The notes: generated by a model not told the origin, from the letters alone. Shown: positions 16,204 through 25,775, numbered from the stretch's first letter. The stretch: 64,000 bases of DNA from Chloroflexota bacterium (GCA_019873625.1 JAIOAW010000012.1:1-64000); one strand, 5' to 3'. Translations and numbers: made by a program.

Positions 16204-16854
16204 CTAGCGCCGTTTGGTCAGTTCTGCCTCGTCTATCTCGAGGATTTGGTAGCCGTAGGTGTTGATCACCGTCGTCTCGCCGAACTGGGTGATGCGAGGC
16301 GCATCTTGCCGGTAGAGGTGCGTGTGCCCATGGATGAGGTAGCGGGGTTTGTAGCGCTCCATAAAGGTCAAAAAGGCGCGGAACCCTTGGTGAGGGAGGT
16401 CCGGCGCATCGTGGATGCCCTCCGGCGCGGCATGCGTTACGAGGATATCCACCGCACGGCCGTAACGCCAGCGGTTCCACATCAAGATGGGGGCCATCGT
16501 GAAGACCATCCAATCCATCTGCCCTTGGGTGTATTGGTGGGCGCCCAGGCTGTAACGCATCGAACCTTCGAACCCCGCGATGAGGAGGCCCTTGTAGTTC
16601 ACCACGCGCCGATGGATGTTGATGCAGCCCTCGGGCGCCTCTTTGACCGTTCCATCGGCGCGGATGAGTTCGCGCAAGGGGTGGTTCCCAAAGACGTAAA
16701 ACAGGGGCCGGTTGAAGCGCGAAACGAGGTATTCCATATAATCGAAGGGCAGGTCGCCGCAGGCCAAGATGAGGTCAATTCCCTCAAAGCGTTCGGGCAG
16801 TTGGGCGCACTGCAACAGGCTAACGACCACATCGCTTACGGTAAGGATTTTCAT
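16204..16854 (-). CDS. Calcineurin-type metallophosphoesterase with altered motif I
   Basis: 216 residues, ATG at 16854. Recognised by A-C-G-D-L-P (motif II), G-N-H-P-L (motif III), V-T-H-A-A-P (motif IV) and H-G-H-T-H (motif V) metal-binding motifs. Motif I, normally D-x-H, is S-D-V-V-V: the aspartate is present but the metal-liganding histidine is replaced by Val. Such proteins hydrolyse phosphomono- or diesters with two metals; loss of one ligand could change metal use. Monocistronic, with its own promoter, divergent from the glycosyltransferase operon. Substrate unknown. Confidence 0.82.
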   Translation of the reverse strand: MKILTVSDVVVSLLQCAQLPERFEGIDLILACGDLPFDYMEYLVSRFNRPLFYVFGNHPLRELIRADGTVKEAPEGCINIHRRVVNYKGLLIAGFEGSMRYSLGAHQYTQGQMDWMVFTMAPILMWNRWRYGRAVDILVTHAAPEGIHDAPDLPHQGFRAFLTFMERYKPRYLIHGHTHLYRQDAPRITQFGETTVINTYGYQILEIDEAELTKRR

Positions 16855-16891
16855 CGTGCTGGCTCCCGTTCTTGTGGGGGCGTCTAAACAT

Positions 16892-16920
16892 ATTATAAAA
16901 GAAAGGGGGACTGCTGCCAA
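16892..16920 (-). promoter_or_regulatory. Sigma-A-type promoter for metallophosphoesterase
   Basis: Minus strand TTGGCA (16915-16920), 17-bp spacer, consensus TATAAT (16892-16897). It faces away from the plus-strand promoter whose -35 begins 11 bp further on. Confidence 0.7.
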
Positions 16921-16931
16921 GGGCGGGAGCC

Positions 16932-16960
16932 TTGACAGGGAGGCTCGTTTGCCCTATAGT
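16932..16960 (+). promoter_or_regulatory. Sigma-A-type promoter for glycosyltransferase pair
   Basis: Consensus TTGACA (16932-16937), 17-bp spacer, TATAGT (16955-16960). Start predicted near 16967, about 48 bases before ATG 17015. Confidence 0.75.
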
Positions 16961-17014
16961 CAGCCCTTGCCTGTCCCCGGTGTGGGGCGGCGCAGCAAGG
17001 TGGGGGTGATCTCG

Positions 17015-17686
17015 ATGAAACTATCGGTGCTGATGCCCGTGTACAATGAGGAGGCCGGCCTGGAGACCATCCTGCAGCGCGTGGCGGCCGTGCCCATCGA
17101 AAAAGAGATCATTGTCGTGGACGATTGCTCGAACGATGCGACGCCCCGCATCCTCGCCGAGACCTCTCTGCCGGGGTTGCGGGTCATCCGCCACCCCGTC
17201 AATCGCGGCAAGGGCGCGGCCATCCGCACGGCCTTGGAGGCCGCCACCGGAGATGCCATCATCATCCAGGATGCCGACCTCGAATATGACCCGCAGGATT
17301 ACCCCGCCCTCCTCGAGCCGATCCTCTCTGGCAAGGCACAGGTGGTCTATGGCGTGCGCGACCTCTCTTTGCAAAAACCGATGGTGCGCTGGGGGAACCG
17401 GCTCCTCACGTGGCTCACGAACTTGCTCTATGGCGCCCGCCTGCACGATATGGAGACCTGCTACAAGGTGATGCTTGCCCCCATCGCCAAAAGGTTGCAA
17501 ATCGAGTGCAACCGCTTTGACCTGGAGCCAGAGATCACCGCCAAAATCCTGCGCCAAGGCTATGCCATTTATGAGGTGCCCATCTCTTACGCACCGCGGG
17601 AGGAGAAAAAACTCTCCCCCTGGAAGGATGGCTGGCCGGCCGTGCGGGCGCTTTGGCGCTACCGTCGTTGGCGGCCATCGGCCTAG
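17015..17686 (+). CDS. Family 2 (GT-A) glycosyltransferase
   Basis: 223 residues starting [13 protein letters not shown], with AGGTGGGGGTG upstream; the promoter rules out longer starts. Nucleotide-sugar site: V-V-D-D-C-S-N-D and D-A-D-L-E-Y-D-P (DXD). The later D-M-E-T-C-Y-K and E-P-E-I-T-A-K-I are typical of dolichol/undecaprenyl-phosphate sugar transferases. There are no C-terminal membrane helices, so it would act peripherally on a polyprenyl phosphate or membrane glycan. It is followed after 14 bp by a second, related transferase, probably in one operon. Confidence 0.87.
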   Translation: MKLSVLMPVYNEEAGLETILQRVAAVPIEKEIIVVDDCSNDATPRILAETSLPGLRVIRHPVNRGKGAAIRTALEAATGDAIIIQDADLEYDPQDYPALLEPILSGKAQVVYGVRDLSLQKPMVRWGNRLLTWLTNLLYGARLHDMETCYKVMLAPIAKRLQIECNRFDLEPEITAKILRQGYAIYEVPISYAPREEKKLSPWKDGWPAVRALWRYRRWRPSA

Positions 17687-17700
17687 GAGGTGAGGAGCGT

Positions 17701-18429
17701 ATGCAGCCCCATAATGCTCTAGGGCGCGCTTTGGTCATCGTGCCCACGTATAACGAGGCCGAGAATATCGAGCACCTCATCGCCGAAATCCTCGCGCAGC
17801 CCGGCCCCTTCGATGTGCTCGTCGTGGACGACAACTCTCCCGATGGCACTGGCTGCCTGGCCGAGGCGTGGGCGGCCAAGGGGCCGCGCGTGCGCGCCCT
17901 GCATCGGCCGGCGAAACTGGGGCTAGGCACGGCCTATATCGCCGGGTTTCGCTACGCCCTTGAGCACGGCTACCCCTACGCCTTGACGATGGACGCTGAC
18001 TTTTCGCATAATCCGCGCTATTTGCCCGCGCTCTTGGGGCTGATGGATCGCTATGACGTGGCCATTGGCTCGCGCTATGTGCCCGGCGGGGGCGCCACGG
18101 GCTGCAGTTTAGGGCGCGTCCTCCTGAGCCGAGGGGCCAATGCCCTGGCGCATTGGGTGCTGGGCCTCAAGGTGCACGATTGCACGGCCGGCTTCCGCTG
18201 CTACCGCGCCGAGGTATTGCGCGCCATTGACCTCGATTCGATTTTCTCAGACGGCTACTCTTTTTTGGTCGAGATGGTTACCCGCTGCGCGCGGCGCGGG
18301 TTTGCCATCGGCGAGTTGCCCATCCTGTTTGAGAATCGGCGCCGTGGCGCGAGCAAAATCTCGCGCCGCGAGATATATAAATCCGTTTATACCCTTTTTC
18401 GCCTGCGCTTCTCCCGTTCATCGCGTTGA
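17701..18429 (+). CDS. Polyprenol-phosphate mannosyltransferase-like GT2
   Basis: 242 residues, ATG right after AGGAGGTGAGGAGCGT. Dpm1-type landmarks: [37 protein letters not shown] and the T-A-G-F-R-C-Y-R motif. Such enzymes move mannose (or another hexose) from the nucleotide sugar to polyprenyl phosphate, feeding membrane-side glycosylation. No membrane helices, as in the soluble bacterial form, so a partner membrane protein (for example a GtrA-like one; a separate GtrA is at 39205) may be needed. Sugar specificity is inferred from family only. Confidence 0.87.
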   Translation: MQPHNALGRALVIVPTYNEAENIEHLIAEILAQPGPFDVLVVDDNSPDGTGCLAEAWAAKGPRVRALHRPAKLGLGTAYIAGFRYALEHGYPYALTMDADFSHNPRYLPALLGLMDRYDVAIGSRYVPGGGATGCSLGRVLLSRGANALAHWVLGLKVHDCTAGFRCYRAEVLRAIDLDSIFSDGYSFLVEMVTRCARRGFAIGELPILFENRRRGASKISRREIYKSVYTLFRLRFSRSSR

Positions 18430-18522
18430 GGATCCGCCCCCTTCATTCCCTCCCCCTCACGCCGGCCTCTGGGGCAGGCGAATTGCCTTTGGAATAGGGC
18501 CTTACCCAAGCCCCTTCCATTC

Positions 18523-18552
18523 TTGACAAAACCACTCAACTATTGGTACAAT
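18523..18552 (+). promoter_or_regulatory. Sigma-A-type promoter for copA
   Basis: Consensus TTGACA (18523-18528), 18-bp spacer, TACAAT (18547-18552); start near 18559, leader about 34 bases. I see no recognisable CueR, CsoR or CopY operator. Confidence 0.75.
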
Positions 18553-18592
18553 GTTCTTAAGGCGGAAGACAATGCCGCCTTGGGAGGCTTTT

Positions 18593-21040
18593 ATGGAGAC
18601 CAAAAAGACGCTCGATCTTTCCATCCTCGGGATGACCTGCGCGAGTTGTGCGCGCACCGTCGAGCGCACCTTGCAGCGCACCGAGGGGGTGGCCGAGGCC
18701 CACGTCAACCTGGCCACCGAGCGCGCTACGGTGATCTTTGATCCTTCGGTAGTGGACGTAAGCCGCCTGGTGGAGCGCGTTCGCGAGAGCGGCTACGATG
18801 CGGAGGTGCGGCGTGTGGTGCTCCCCATCGGCGGGATGACCTGCGCCGCCTGCGTGCGCCACGTGGAGCGCGCCCTGCGAGGGGTGGAGGGCGTCCTTTC
18901 GGCGAACGTCAACCTGGCCACGGAACGCGCTACGGTCGAATATGTGAGCGGCGTAACCGGCCTGGAGGCGCTCAAACGGGCCGTCTCCGAGGCGGGTTAT
19001 GAGGTCATCGAAGAAGAGGCTTCGCCGCTGGCCGAGGCGCCCGACCCCGAACTCCTCAAGATGCACACGGCCCGGCGGCGTATGATAGTGGCCTGGGCCT
19101 TTACGGCGCCCATCCTGCTCCTTATGGTTCTGCATATGGGTTGGCACATCGCCTGGCCCAGTATGGCCGCGGCGGAGATGGCGACCATCCTTCTCGCCTT
19201 GCCGGTGCTCCTCTGGCCGGGCTATGCCACGTTCCGTTCGGCTTGGAACGCCGTGCGCCACGGCCATGCGAATATGGATGTGCTCATCGCGATGGGCACG
19301 GCCGCCTCGTGGGCGAGTGGGCCGCTTTCCTTTGCCTTGCCCGTCTCCAGTTATGCGGGCGTGGCCGCAATGATTATGGCCATCCACCTCACGGGGCGTT
19401 ACATCGAAGCCAGCGCCAAAGGGCGCGCCTCGCAGGCCATCCGCAAACTCCTCCAACTCGGCGCCAAGACGGCTTTCATCCTCATCGAGGGCCGCGAGTA
19501 CGAGGTGCCCCTCTCCCAAGTGAAGGTGGGGGATGTGATGATCGTCCGCCCAGGGGCCAAAATCCCCACGGATGGCGTCGTCATCGCGGGCGAGAGCGCG
19601 GTGGATGAATCTATGGCCACGGGAGAGGCGATGCCCGTGCCCAAAAAACCGGGCGATGAGGTCATCGGCGCTACGGTGAACCAAGGGGGGCTGCTTCAGG
19701 TGCGCGCCACGCGAGTGGGGGCCGATACGTTCCTTGCCCAGGTCATCCGCCTGGTAGAAGAGGCCCAGGGCACCAAGGTGCCCATTCAGGAGTTCGCCGA
19801 TCGGGTGACGGCCGTCTTTGTGCCCATCGTCATCGGCCTGGCGGCGCTCACGGCCCTCCTGTGGGGGCTGAGCAGCGCCCCTCTGCGGGGCCTTTTGGCG
19901 GTTGTGCAAGGGGTGCTCCCCTGGGTGGACCCCAGCCTCTCTACGCTGACCCTTGCGCTCGCCGCGACGATTTCCGTCCTCGTCATCGCCTGCCCTTGCG
20001 CCCTGGGGCTGGCCACGCCCACGGCCCTGATGGTGGCGAGCGGCATCGGCGCCGAGAACGGCATCCTCATCCGCCAGGGGGCGGCCATCCAAGCGCTGGC
20101 TGGGGTCAAGGCCATCGTCTTTGATAAGACGGGCACCCTGACCGAGGGCCGCCCGATGGTTACCGACTGGGTGCCCCTCGGCGTGCCCGAGGTCGAACTC
20201 ATCCGCCTCGCGGCCTCTGCCGAAAAGGGGAGCGAGCACCCCATTGGGCAGGCCATCGTGGCCGGCGCCGAACACCGTGGCATTTCTTTGCAGGACCCCG
20301 AAACCCTGCAGGCCGTGCAGGGGCAGGGCATCTGGGCGCGGGTGGATGGGCACGAGGTTCTGGTGGGGAGCCGCCGCTTTATGCAGGAATCGGGCGTCTC
20401 TGCCGAGGCGGCCGAGGAGCACCTGGCGCGCCTGGAAGGAGAGGCCAAAACGACCGTCTTGGTGGCGCGCGATGGCGCGCTGGTCGGCCTGGTGGCGGTG
20501 GCCGATCCCCTCAAAAAGGAGGCGCCGGAGGTGGTCCGCGCGCTAAAGGCCCTTGGCCTCCAGGTGGCTATGATCACGGGGGATAACGCGCGCACTGCCG
20601 AGGCCATTGCCCAAGAGGCGGGCATTGACCGTGTGGCGGCGGGCATCTTGCCGGAGGGGAAGGTGGCTGAGTTGCACCGCCTGCGCGAGGCCTTGGGGAT
20701 GGTGGCGATGGTGGGAGATGGCATCAATGACGCGCCGGCCCTTGCCCAGGCGGATGTCGGCATAGCCATCGGCACGGGCACCGATATTGCCATCGAGGCT
20801 GCGGATATCACCCTGGTGCGCGGCGACCTGCGCGGTGTGGTGAGCGCGGTCAAATTGGCCCGCGCGGCCTTTCGCAAGATCCGCCAAAACCTCTTTTGGG
20901 CCTTTTTCTACAACCTAATTATGATTCCTTTGGCGATGTTGGGGTTTATGCACCCCGTTTTGGCAGAGGCGGCCATGGCCTCAAGTTCCATCACCGTGGT
21001 AACGAACGCCAACCTCCTGCGCCGGGCGCGCCTGCGCTGA
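18593..21040 (+). CDS. copA: Copper-translocating P1B-type ATPase CopA
   Basis: 815 residues; ATG 18593 has GGGAGG five bases ahead and upstream ATGs overlap the -10 or lack a site. Two N-terminal heavy-metal domains: G-M-T-C-A-S-C (Cys16, Cys19) and G-M-T-C-A-A-C (Cys84, Cys87). Then eight membrane helices, with A-C-P-C-A-L-G-L in helix 6, phosphorylation site D-K-T-G-T, E-H-P nucleotide motif and [11 protein letters not shown] in helix 7 and M-A-S-S-S in helix 8 mark Cu(I) specificity. It exports Cu(I) from the cytoplasm using ATP. Single gene with its own promoter; no chaperone or regulator adjacent. Confidence 0.94.
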   Translation: METKKTLDLSILGMTCASCARTVERTLQRTEGVAEAHVNLATERATVIFDPSVVDVSRLVERVRESGYDAEVRRVVLPIGGMTCAACVRHVERALRGVEGVLSANVNLATERATVEYVSGVTGLEALKRAVSEAGYEVIEEEASPLAEAPDPELLKMHTARRRMIVAWAFTAPILLLMVLHMGWHIAWPSMAAAEMATILLALPVLLWPGYATFRSAWNAVRHGHANMDVLIAMGTAASWASGPLSFALPVSSYAGVAAMIMAIHLTGRYIEASAKGRASQAIRKLLQLGAKTAFILIEGREYEVPLSQVKVGDVMIVRPGAKIPTDGVVIAGESAVDESMATGEAMPVPKKPGDEVIGATVNQGGLLQVRATRVGADTFLAQVIRLVEEAQGTKVPIQEFADRVTAVFVPIVIGLAALTALLWGLSSAPLRGLLAVVQGVLPWVDPSLSTLTLALAATISVLVIACPCALGLATPTALMVASGIGAENGILIRQGAAIQALAGVKAIVFDKTGTLTEGRPMVTDWVPLGVPEVELIRLAASAEKGSEHPIGQAIVAGAEHRGISLQDPETLQAVQGQGIWARVDGHEVLVGSRRFMQESGVSAEAAEEHLARLEGEAKTTVLVARDGALVGLVAVADPLKKEAPEVVRALKALGLQVAMITGDNARTAEAIAQEAGIDRVAAGILPEGKVAELHRLREALGMVAMVGDGINDAPALAQADVGIAIGTGTDIAIEAADITLVRGDLRGVVSAVKLARAAFRKIRQNLFWAFFYNLIMIPLAMLGFMHPVLAEAAMASSSITVVTNANLLRRARLR

Positions 21041-21050
21041 TTATTCGGAA

Positions 21051-21327
21051 CGCGGGCCTCCCGGCCGCAACGCCGTAAGGCGCCATCCTCGTTTGCACCG
21101 AGGGACCCCCTGCGATTGGCTATGGGGAGGCCTAGCGGCCTCCCCCGCGAGGCAGGTGCCTCGCGCTCCAAAGATACTATGGGAGCGCGGGCCGGGAGGC
21201 CCGCAGGCGCTGCAAGGCGCCCCCCCGTTTGCACCGAAGGACCCCCCTGCGATTGGCTATGGGAAGGCCGCTAGGCCTCCCCCGCGAGGCAGGTGCCTCG
21301 CGCCCCAAGGGGGAGCGCGGGCCTCCT
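21051..21327. repeat. Tandem GC-rich palindromic repeat (two units of 135 and 130 bp plus partial third)
   Basis: Unit A (21051-21185) and unit B (21186-21315) are imperfect direct repeats, each starting CGCGGGCC and containing GTTTGCACCG, CTGCGATTGGCTATGGG, a GGGAGGCC/GGCCTCCC palindrome and a GCGAGGC-AGGT-GCCTCGC-type palindrome; a third unit begins at 21316 and breaks off. The palindromic arms recur at 42618-42737 and 50883-51029. No protein is encoded. This fills the gap of about 400 bp between copA and the ECF transporter genes together with the promoter at 21353. Confidence 0.85.
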
Positions 21328-21352
21328 ATTCCTTTAGCCCGAGAAAGGGTTT

Positions 21353-21381
21353 TTGACGTTGGCTCCAGCCGCCGTTATAGT
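21353..21381 (+). promoter_or_regulatory. Sigma-A-type promoter for ECF transporter operon
   Basis: TTGACG (21353-21358), 17-bp spacer, TATAGT (21376-21381), start near 21388. The leader is only about 20-60 bases, too short for a cobalamin, TPP or FMN riboswitch. Confidence 0.7.
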
Positions 21382-21448
21382 AAGGACGCTCCCAGTGAAC
21401 GGATAAGGTGTGAGCATAGGCGATGATCCAATTGCGGTGGGGTCTCGT

Positions 21449-22516
21449 ATGAGGCACCCTTTGGCCTGGTTTCTCTGGACTGTGGCGGCGGCCACCACAG
21501 CCCTCATCTTGCGCAATCCCCTCTATCTCACGCTCCTCCTCCTGGCGGTGTGGGCCAACTATGCGGCGGTGGAACAAAGCACCGCCCAGGCCAAGAGTTG
21601 GCGCGCCTTGCTCCGGGTGGGCGCGTTGATTTGGGCGCTCACCATCCCCTTCAACGCCCTGATGCTCCACCAAGGGGAGATCACGCTCTTTCGTTTGCCG
21701 TCCCACTGGCCGCTCATCGGCGGCAAGGTCACGCTCGAGGCCGTGGCCGTGGGGTTCGCCTCCGGCTACAGCCTCTGGGCGCTCCTTGGGGTTTTTGCCG
21801 TGTTCAACCTCGCCGTAGATGCCTCCCAACTCTTGCGCTACACGCCCAAATTCCTCGAGCAGGCCGGCGTCATCATCGCCATTGCCTTGACCTTCATCCC
21901 GCAGATGATCGTCAGCCTGCAAGAGATCCGCGAGGCGCAGCGCATCCGCGGCCACCGCTTCCGCCGCTGGCGCGACCAACTGCCCCTCGTGATGCCGCTC
22001 CTCACCACCGCCCTGGAGCGCGCCATCCAACTGGCCGAATCTATGGAGGCGCGCGGTTTCGGCGCGGAGGGAGGGGATAGGCAAGGCCGCCCGATGTGGG
22101 CGCAGTGGCTCATCGCGCCGGGGTTGGGCCTCCTCCTGAGCGGCCTTGTGCTGCGCGCTTTGGCCCCTGCGCCGGCCTATCGGTTCATCGCGCTCCTCCT
22201 AGCGGGCGCGGGCCTTATCGCGTACGCTTTTGGGCGCTTGGGCCACCGGGCGCGCCGCAGCCGCTACCGGCGGTCGGCGTGGCGCCCTCAGGATACGCTG
22301 GGGGCGTGCGTGAGCGGCCTCGTTTTGAGCGGCGTGATTGCCCTGCGCTGGGTGCGCGGAGGGAGTTTGGGCTACTATCCCTTTGCACCGGGCGCGCTTT
22401 TGCCCCCCTTTGAGCCGGGGATTGGACTCCTTATCGCCTTGCTAAGCCTGCCCGGGCTTATCCTTCTCATCGCTGAGATACGCGCCTCGGGCGCGCCGTC
22501 TGGGGGCGCTGTATGA
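21449..22516 (+). CDS. ecfT: ECF transporter T component (EcfT/CbiQ family)
   Basis: 355 residues from ATG 21449 (M-R-H-P-L-A-W-F-L-W); a GTG at 21410 in the same frame is possible. N-terminal membrane helices, then the two EcfT coupling signatures E-A-Q-R-I-R-G-H-R and S-M-E-A-R-G-F-G, which dock on the two ATPases. The C-terminal part (about 210-350) adds further hydrophobic helices beyond the usual 260-residue size. Together with the fused ATPase and S component that follow with ATGA overlaps it forms a complete vitamin/metal-type importer. Substrate not shown by sequence. Confidence 0.87.
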   Translation: MRHPLAWFLWTVAAATTALILRNPLYLTLLLLAVWANYAAVEQSTAQAKSWRALLRVGALIWALTIPFNALMLHQGEITLFRLPSHWPLIGGKVTLEAVAVGFASGYSLWALLGVFAVFNLAVDASQLLRYTPKFLEQAGVIIAIALTFIPQMIVSLQEIREAQRIRGHRFRRWRDQLPLVMPLLTTALERAIQLAESMEARGFGAEGGDRQGRPMWAQWLIAPGLGLLLSGLVLRALAPAPAYRFIALLLAGAGLIAYAFGRLGHRARRSRYRRSAWRPQDTLGACVSGLVLSGVIALRWVRGGSLGYYPFAPGALLPPFEPGIGLLIALLSLPGLILLIAEIRASGAPSGGAV

Positions 22517-24111
22517 TCCTCTTTGACCGTGTAACCTATCGCTACCCCGGCGTAGAGGCCCCCATCTTGCAGGATGTCTCGCTCGCCATCCGCGAGGGGG
22601 AGTTCGTCTTGGTCGTGGGCGCCTCGGGCGCGGGTAAATCCACCCTCCTGCGGTGCCTGAACGGCCTGGTGCCCCACTTTTATGGGGGCACGTTACAGGG
22701 CACTGTGCGCGTGGCCGGGCGAGATCCCGTCCAAGCCGGGCCGGCGGCGATGAGCCGCCTGGTGGGGTTCGTCTTTCAAAACCCAGAGGCGCAATTCGTG
22801 GTAGATACGGTCGAGGCGGAATTGGCCTTCGCCATGGAGAACCACGGCCTGCCTCAAGCCGCGATGCGCAAGCGCATCGAAGAGGTGTTGGATCAACTGG
22901 GCATCGCCCATCTTCGCGAGCGGCGCATTAGCACCCTTTCGGGTGGGGAAAAACAGCGCGTAGCCATCGCCGCCGTCTTGACGCTTCAGCCCCAGGTGCT
23001 CGTGCTCGATGAACCGACCTCCCAACTCGACCCCCAAGCCGCCGAAGAGGTGCTCACCGCCTTGCAGAAACTCAATGCGGATTTGGGATTGACGGTCATC
23101 CTTTCGGAGCACCGCCTGGAACGCGTCATCCAATATGCGGATCGGCTAATCTACCTGCCCGGCGCAGGGCGTGCCCCCTTGCAAGGCGCGCCGCAGGAAG
23201 TGCTCGAGCAGATAGACCTCGTGCCGCCGCTGGTGCAACTCGGCAAGGCCCTGGGGTGGCGCCCCCTGCCTTTGACCATCAAAGAGGCGCGCCGCCTGGC
23301 GGAGGGCCTCTCCCTTCAGGCCCCGCCTCTGCCGGCGGCCCCACCGCCGGTAGGCGAGGTGGAGATCGCCATCGAAGACCTCTGGTATGCCTATGACGGC
23401 CGGCCGGCCCTGCGCGGCGTGAACCTGGAGATCCATCGCGGCGAGTGCGTCGCCTTGATGGGGCGCAACGGCTCCGGCAAAACGACGCTTCTCAAGCACC
23501 TGGTGGGGCTGCTTCAGCCTGGGCGCGGCCGCGTGGTGGTGCGGGGGATGGATACCCGCCGCGTGGATATGGAGGCGCTGATCCGCCTGGTGGGCTATGT
23601 GCCGCAGAACCCCGACGCGCTCCTTTTCGCCGACCGCGTGCGCGACGAACTGGCCTTCACCCGCGCTAACCACGGCATCGCCGATGCGTCGCGCGATGAG
23701 GCCCTCCTCGAACTCCTCGGCCTCGCCGCCTATGCGGACGATTACCCGCGCGATTTGAGCGTGGGAGAGCGCCAACGGGTGGCGCTGGCCTCCGTCTTGG
23801 TGGCGCGGCCAGAGATCATCCTCTTGGATGAGCCGACGCGCGGGGCGGATTATCTCCAAAAGCGCGCTCTGGCGCGCTACCTGGCCGCCGAAAGAGAACA
23901 AGGGCACACGGTCATCCTCTCTACGCACGATGTGGAACTGGCCGCCGCCCTTGCCGACCGTGTGGTCATCTTGGGAGATGGCCAGGTAGTGGTGGATGGC
24001 CCCACCCGCGAGGTGATGACCCATTCCCTGGTGTTCAGCACGCAGGTGGGCCGCCTCTTTCGAGATAGCCGCTTCCTGACGGTGGATGACGTCTTGAAAG
24101 GGCTGGTATGA
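22513..24111 (+). CDS. ECF transporter ATPase, two ABC domains fused (EcfA-EcfA')
   Basis: 532 residues holding two ABC ATPase domains in one chain. Domain 1: Walker A G-A-S-G-A-G-K-S-T, Q-loop F-Q-N-P-E-A-Q-F, signature L-S-G-G-E-K-Q-R and Walker B V-L-D-E-P. Domain 2 (from about residue 285): G-R-N-G-S-G-K-T-T, P-Q-N-P-D-A-L-L-F, L-S-V-G-E-R-Q-R and L-L-D-E-P-T-R-G. It powers the EcfT/EcfS importer. The signature of domain 2 has Val in place of the first Gly (L-S-V-G-E), a tolerated change. ATGA overlaps at both ends show tight translational coupling. Confidence 0.92.
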   Translation: MILFDRVTYRYPGVEAPILQDVSLAIREGEFVLVVGASGAGKSTLLRCLNGLVPHFYGGTLQGTVRVAGRDPVQAGPAAMSRLVGFVFQNPEAQFVVDTVEAELAFAMENHGLPQAAMRKRIEEVLDQLGIAHLRERRISTLSGGEKQRVAIAAVLTLQPQVLVLDEPTSQLDPQAAEEVLTALQKLNADLGLTVILSEHRLERVIQYADRLIYLPGAGRAPLQGAPQEVLEQIDLVPPLVQLGKALGWRPLPLTIKEARRLAEGLSLQAPPLPAAPPPVGEVEIAIEDLWYAYDGRPALRGVNLEIHRGECVALMGRNGSGKTTLLKHLVGLLQPGRGRVVVRGMDTRRVDMEALIRLVGYVPQNPDALLFADRVRDELAFTRANHGIADASRDEALLELLGLAAYADDYPRDLSVGERQRVALASVLVARPEIILLDEPTRGADYLQKRALARYLAAEREQGHTVILSTHDVELAAALADRVVILGDGQVVVDGPTREVMTHSLVFSTQVGRLFRDSRFLTVDDVLKGLV

Positions 24112-24902
24112 GGCGCACGGCTGCGAGCGAGGGGATCATCTTGGCCTTGGCGAGCGTCGTTGGGCTGGCGGCCTTTTTCTATCCCTTCTTTATGGCCTCG
24201 CTCCCGCAATCGCTCAGCCGCGCCAATGCCCACGCCGAAGATGCCCCCTTGATGACCATCCTTCTGGTGGGGCTGTGTTTGGGGGCGATGTTGGCCCCCC
24301 TCAACGCTCGGCGGATGAATTCCAAAATCGTAGCCGTTTTGGGCGTTCTTGCGGCGGTCAACGCTGTGCTCCGTGCTGTGCCAGGGCCGGCGGGGTTTTC
24401 GGCGATGTTCGTCTTACCCATCCTCTGCGGATATGCCTACGGCGCGACCTTTGGCTTCCTCTTGGGGGCGCTTTCGCTGTTGGTTTCGGCCTTTATCGGC
24501 GGAGGGGTGGGGCCGTGGTTGCCCTATCAAATGTTGGCCGTCGGCTGGGTGGGGATGAGTTCGGCCTGGCTGCCGCGCCTCGAGGGGCGCCCTCGCCTAG
24601 AGGTGCTGATGCTGGGGCTATGGGGGGCCTTATGGGGGTTCGCCTTTGGCGCGTTGATGAATATCTGGTTCTGGCCTTACGTCTTTCAACCGCAGCAGGC
24701 CGAACTGTACTGGCGGCCTGGCCTGGCCCTGGCCGAGACCTTGCGCCGTTATGCCGTATTCTATGCCGTAACCTCGCTCGGCTGGGACCTGGGCCGCGCC
24801 GTGGGGAATGCGCTCCTCCTATGGGCTTTTGGCCGGCCCATCTTGCGGCTTTTGCGCCGCTTTCAACGGCGTTTTCATTTTGTGCACGTCCCGGCGGAGT
24901 GA
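24108..24902 (+). CDS. ECF transporter substrate-binding (S) component
   Basis: 264 residues, hydrophobic with about six helices and an extended, basic C-terminus. The G-A-L-S-L-L-V-S-A-F-I-G-G-G-V-G-P-W segment followed by P-Y-Q-M-L-A-V-G-W-V-G-M is typical of ECF S components (ECF_trnsprt-like). These bind the vitamin or precursor in the membrane. Substrate cannot be read; the corrinoid-activation gene elsewhere in the window makes cobalamin a possibility but that is weak inference. Start overlaps the ATPase stop (ATGA). Confidence 0.8.
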   Translation: MRRTAASEGIILALASVVGLAAFFYPFFMASLPQSLSRANAHAEDAPLMTILLVGLCLGAMLAPLNARRMNSKIVAVLGVLAAVNAVLRAVPGPAGFSAMFVLPILCGYAYGATFGFLLGALSLLVSAFIGGGVGPWLPYQMLAVGWVGMSSAWLPRLEGRPRLEVLMLGLWGALWGFAFGALMNIWFWPYVFQPQQAELYWRPGLALAETLRRYAVFYAVTSLGWDLGRAVGNALLLWAFGRPILRLLRRFQRRFHFVHVPAE

Positions 24903-24918
24903 TTCCCCAGGCTGCGCC

Positions 24919-25767
24919 CTATTCCGCCACCACCGCGATGGCGCCAAGCGTCCCCTCTCCGCCATGGCAGGCGAGGATCGTGCCGGCCTCGCCGAGCCAA
25001 ATCGCCTCGCGCGGGATGCGCGCCAGGCGCACGATTTCTTCGGCGAGTTGCTCGGCGGCGTTTTGGCAGCGCACGTGCATCACGGCGATGAACTCCAGCG
25101 CCCCGATCGCGGCCACTTCTTCGGCTATCCTCTTGATCCCCTTGGAGGTGGAGCGCGCCATCGCCAGCAGTTTCAATTCCCCCTCTTCGATGTGCAGGAG
25201 GGGCTTTAAGTCCAGCACTTTCATAAAACGGTCAATAAGGGGCATCAATTTGGCCGCGCGCCCGCCCCGGCGGAGGTTTTCAAGCGTCTCGATTTGGATA
25301 AAGACCCGCGTGCGGCGCTTGATGGATTCCACGGCCTCGAGGATGCGCTCCAGCGTTTCGCCTTGGAGGGCCAAGCGCGCCGCTTGGATGGCCTGCCACC
25401 CCTGGCCCAGGGAGAGAGAGGCCGAGTCAAAGACGCGCACACGGCCTCCAAATTCCTGTGCGGCGCTCCAAGCGGTGCTGAGCGTGCCGCTGTGCCGCCC
25501 CGTGAGGGCGATATAGAGGACGCGATACCCCGCCTCCACCAGGCCGCGAAAGGTCTTTTGAAAGGTGCCCATCCCCGGCTGAGAGGTGTACGGCGCCAGC
25601 CCGCTCTGATGCACCTTTTCCCAAAAGGCATCGTGAGAGAGGGCCGTATCTTCGAAGGCCTCCTCGCCGAAGCGGATCATCAGCGGTACGATGGCAATGC
25701 CCAACTCTTGGGCCAGCGGCGCAGGTACATCGGCGGCACTATCGGTAACAATTTTGACTCTCTCCAT
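24919..25767 (-). CDS. DegV/FakB-family fatty-acid-binding protein
   Basis: 282 residues beginning K-I-V-T-D-S-A-A-D-V-P, the DegV signature, with T-S-Q-P-G-M-G-T-F and a L-T-G-R-H-S-G-T-L-S segment (normally I-S-S-x-L-S-G-T), and R-T-R-V-F-I-Q-I-E-T-L-E-N-L-R-R-G-G-R. DegV/FakB proteins bind a fatty acid and present it to the FakA kinase for phosphorylation and phospholipid synthesis. FakA is not in the window. It lies 8 bp behind the large GNAT-type gene, likely the same operon, and converges with the ECF operon. Confidence 0.87.
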   Translation of the reverse strand: MERVKIVTDSAADVPAPLAQELGIAIVPLMIRFGEEAFEDTALSHDAFWEKVHQSGLAPYTSQPGMGTFQKTFRGLVEAGYRVLYIALTGRHSGTLSTAWSAAQEFGGRVRVFDSASLSLGQGWQAIQAARLALQGETLERILEAVESIKRRTRVFIQIETLENLRRGGRAAKLMPLIDRFMKVLDLKPLLHIEEGELKLLAMARSTSKGIKRIAEEVAAIGALEFIAVMHVRCQNAAEQLAEEIVRLARIPREAIWLGEAGTILACHGGEGTLGAIAVVAE

Positions 25768-25775
25768 ACCGCTCC

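Noticed and set aside
18557-20422. Long open frame of 621 codons antisense to copA
   Set aside because: Shadow of a high-GC gene: no family motifs, unusual His/Arg/Gly-rich composition, and the sense frame is a textbook P-type ATPase.
21051-21327. CRISPR-like array in the tandem repeat
   Set aside because: Only two long imperfect units without regular short repeats and spacers, and no cas genes in the window.
21353-21449. Possible vitamin riboswitch before ecfT
   Set aside because: Promoter start leaves only about 20-60 bases of leader, with no conserved B12-box, THI-box or RFN elements.
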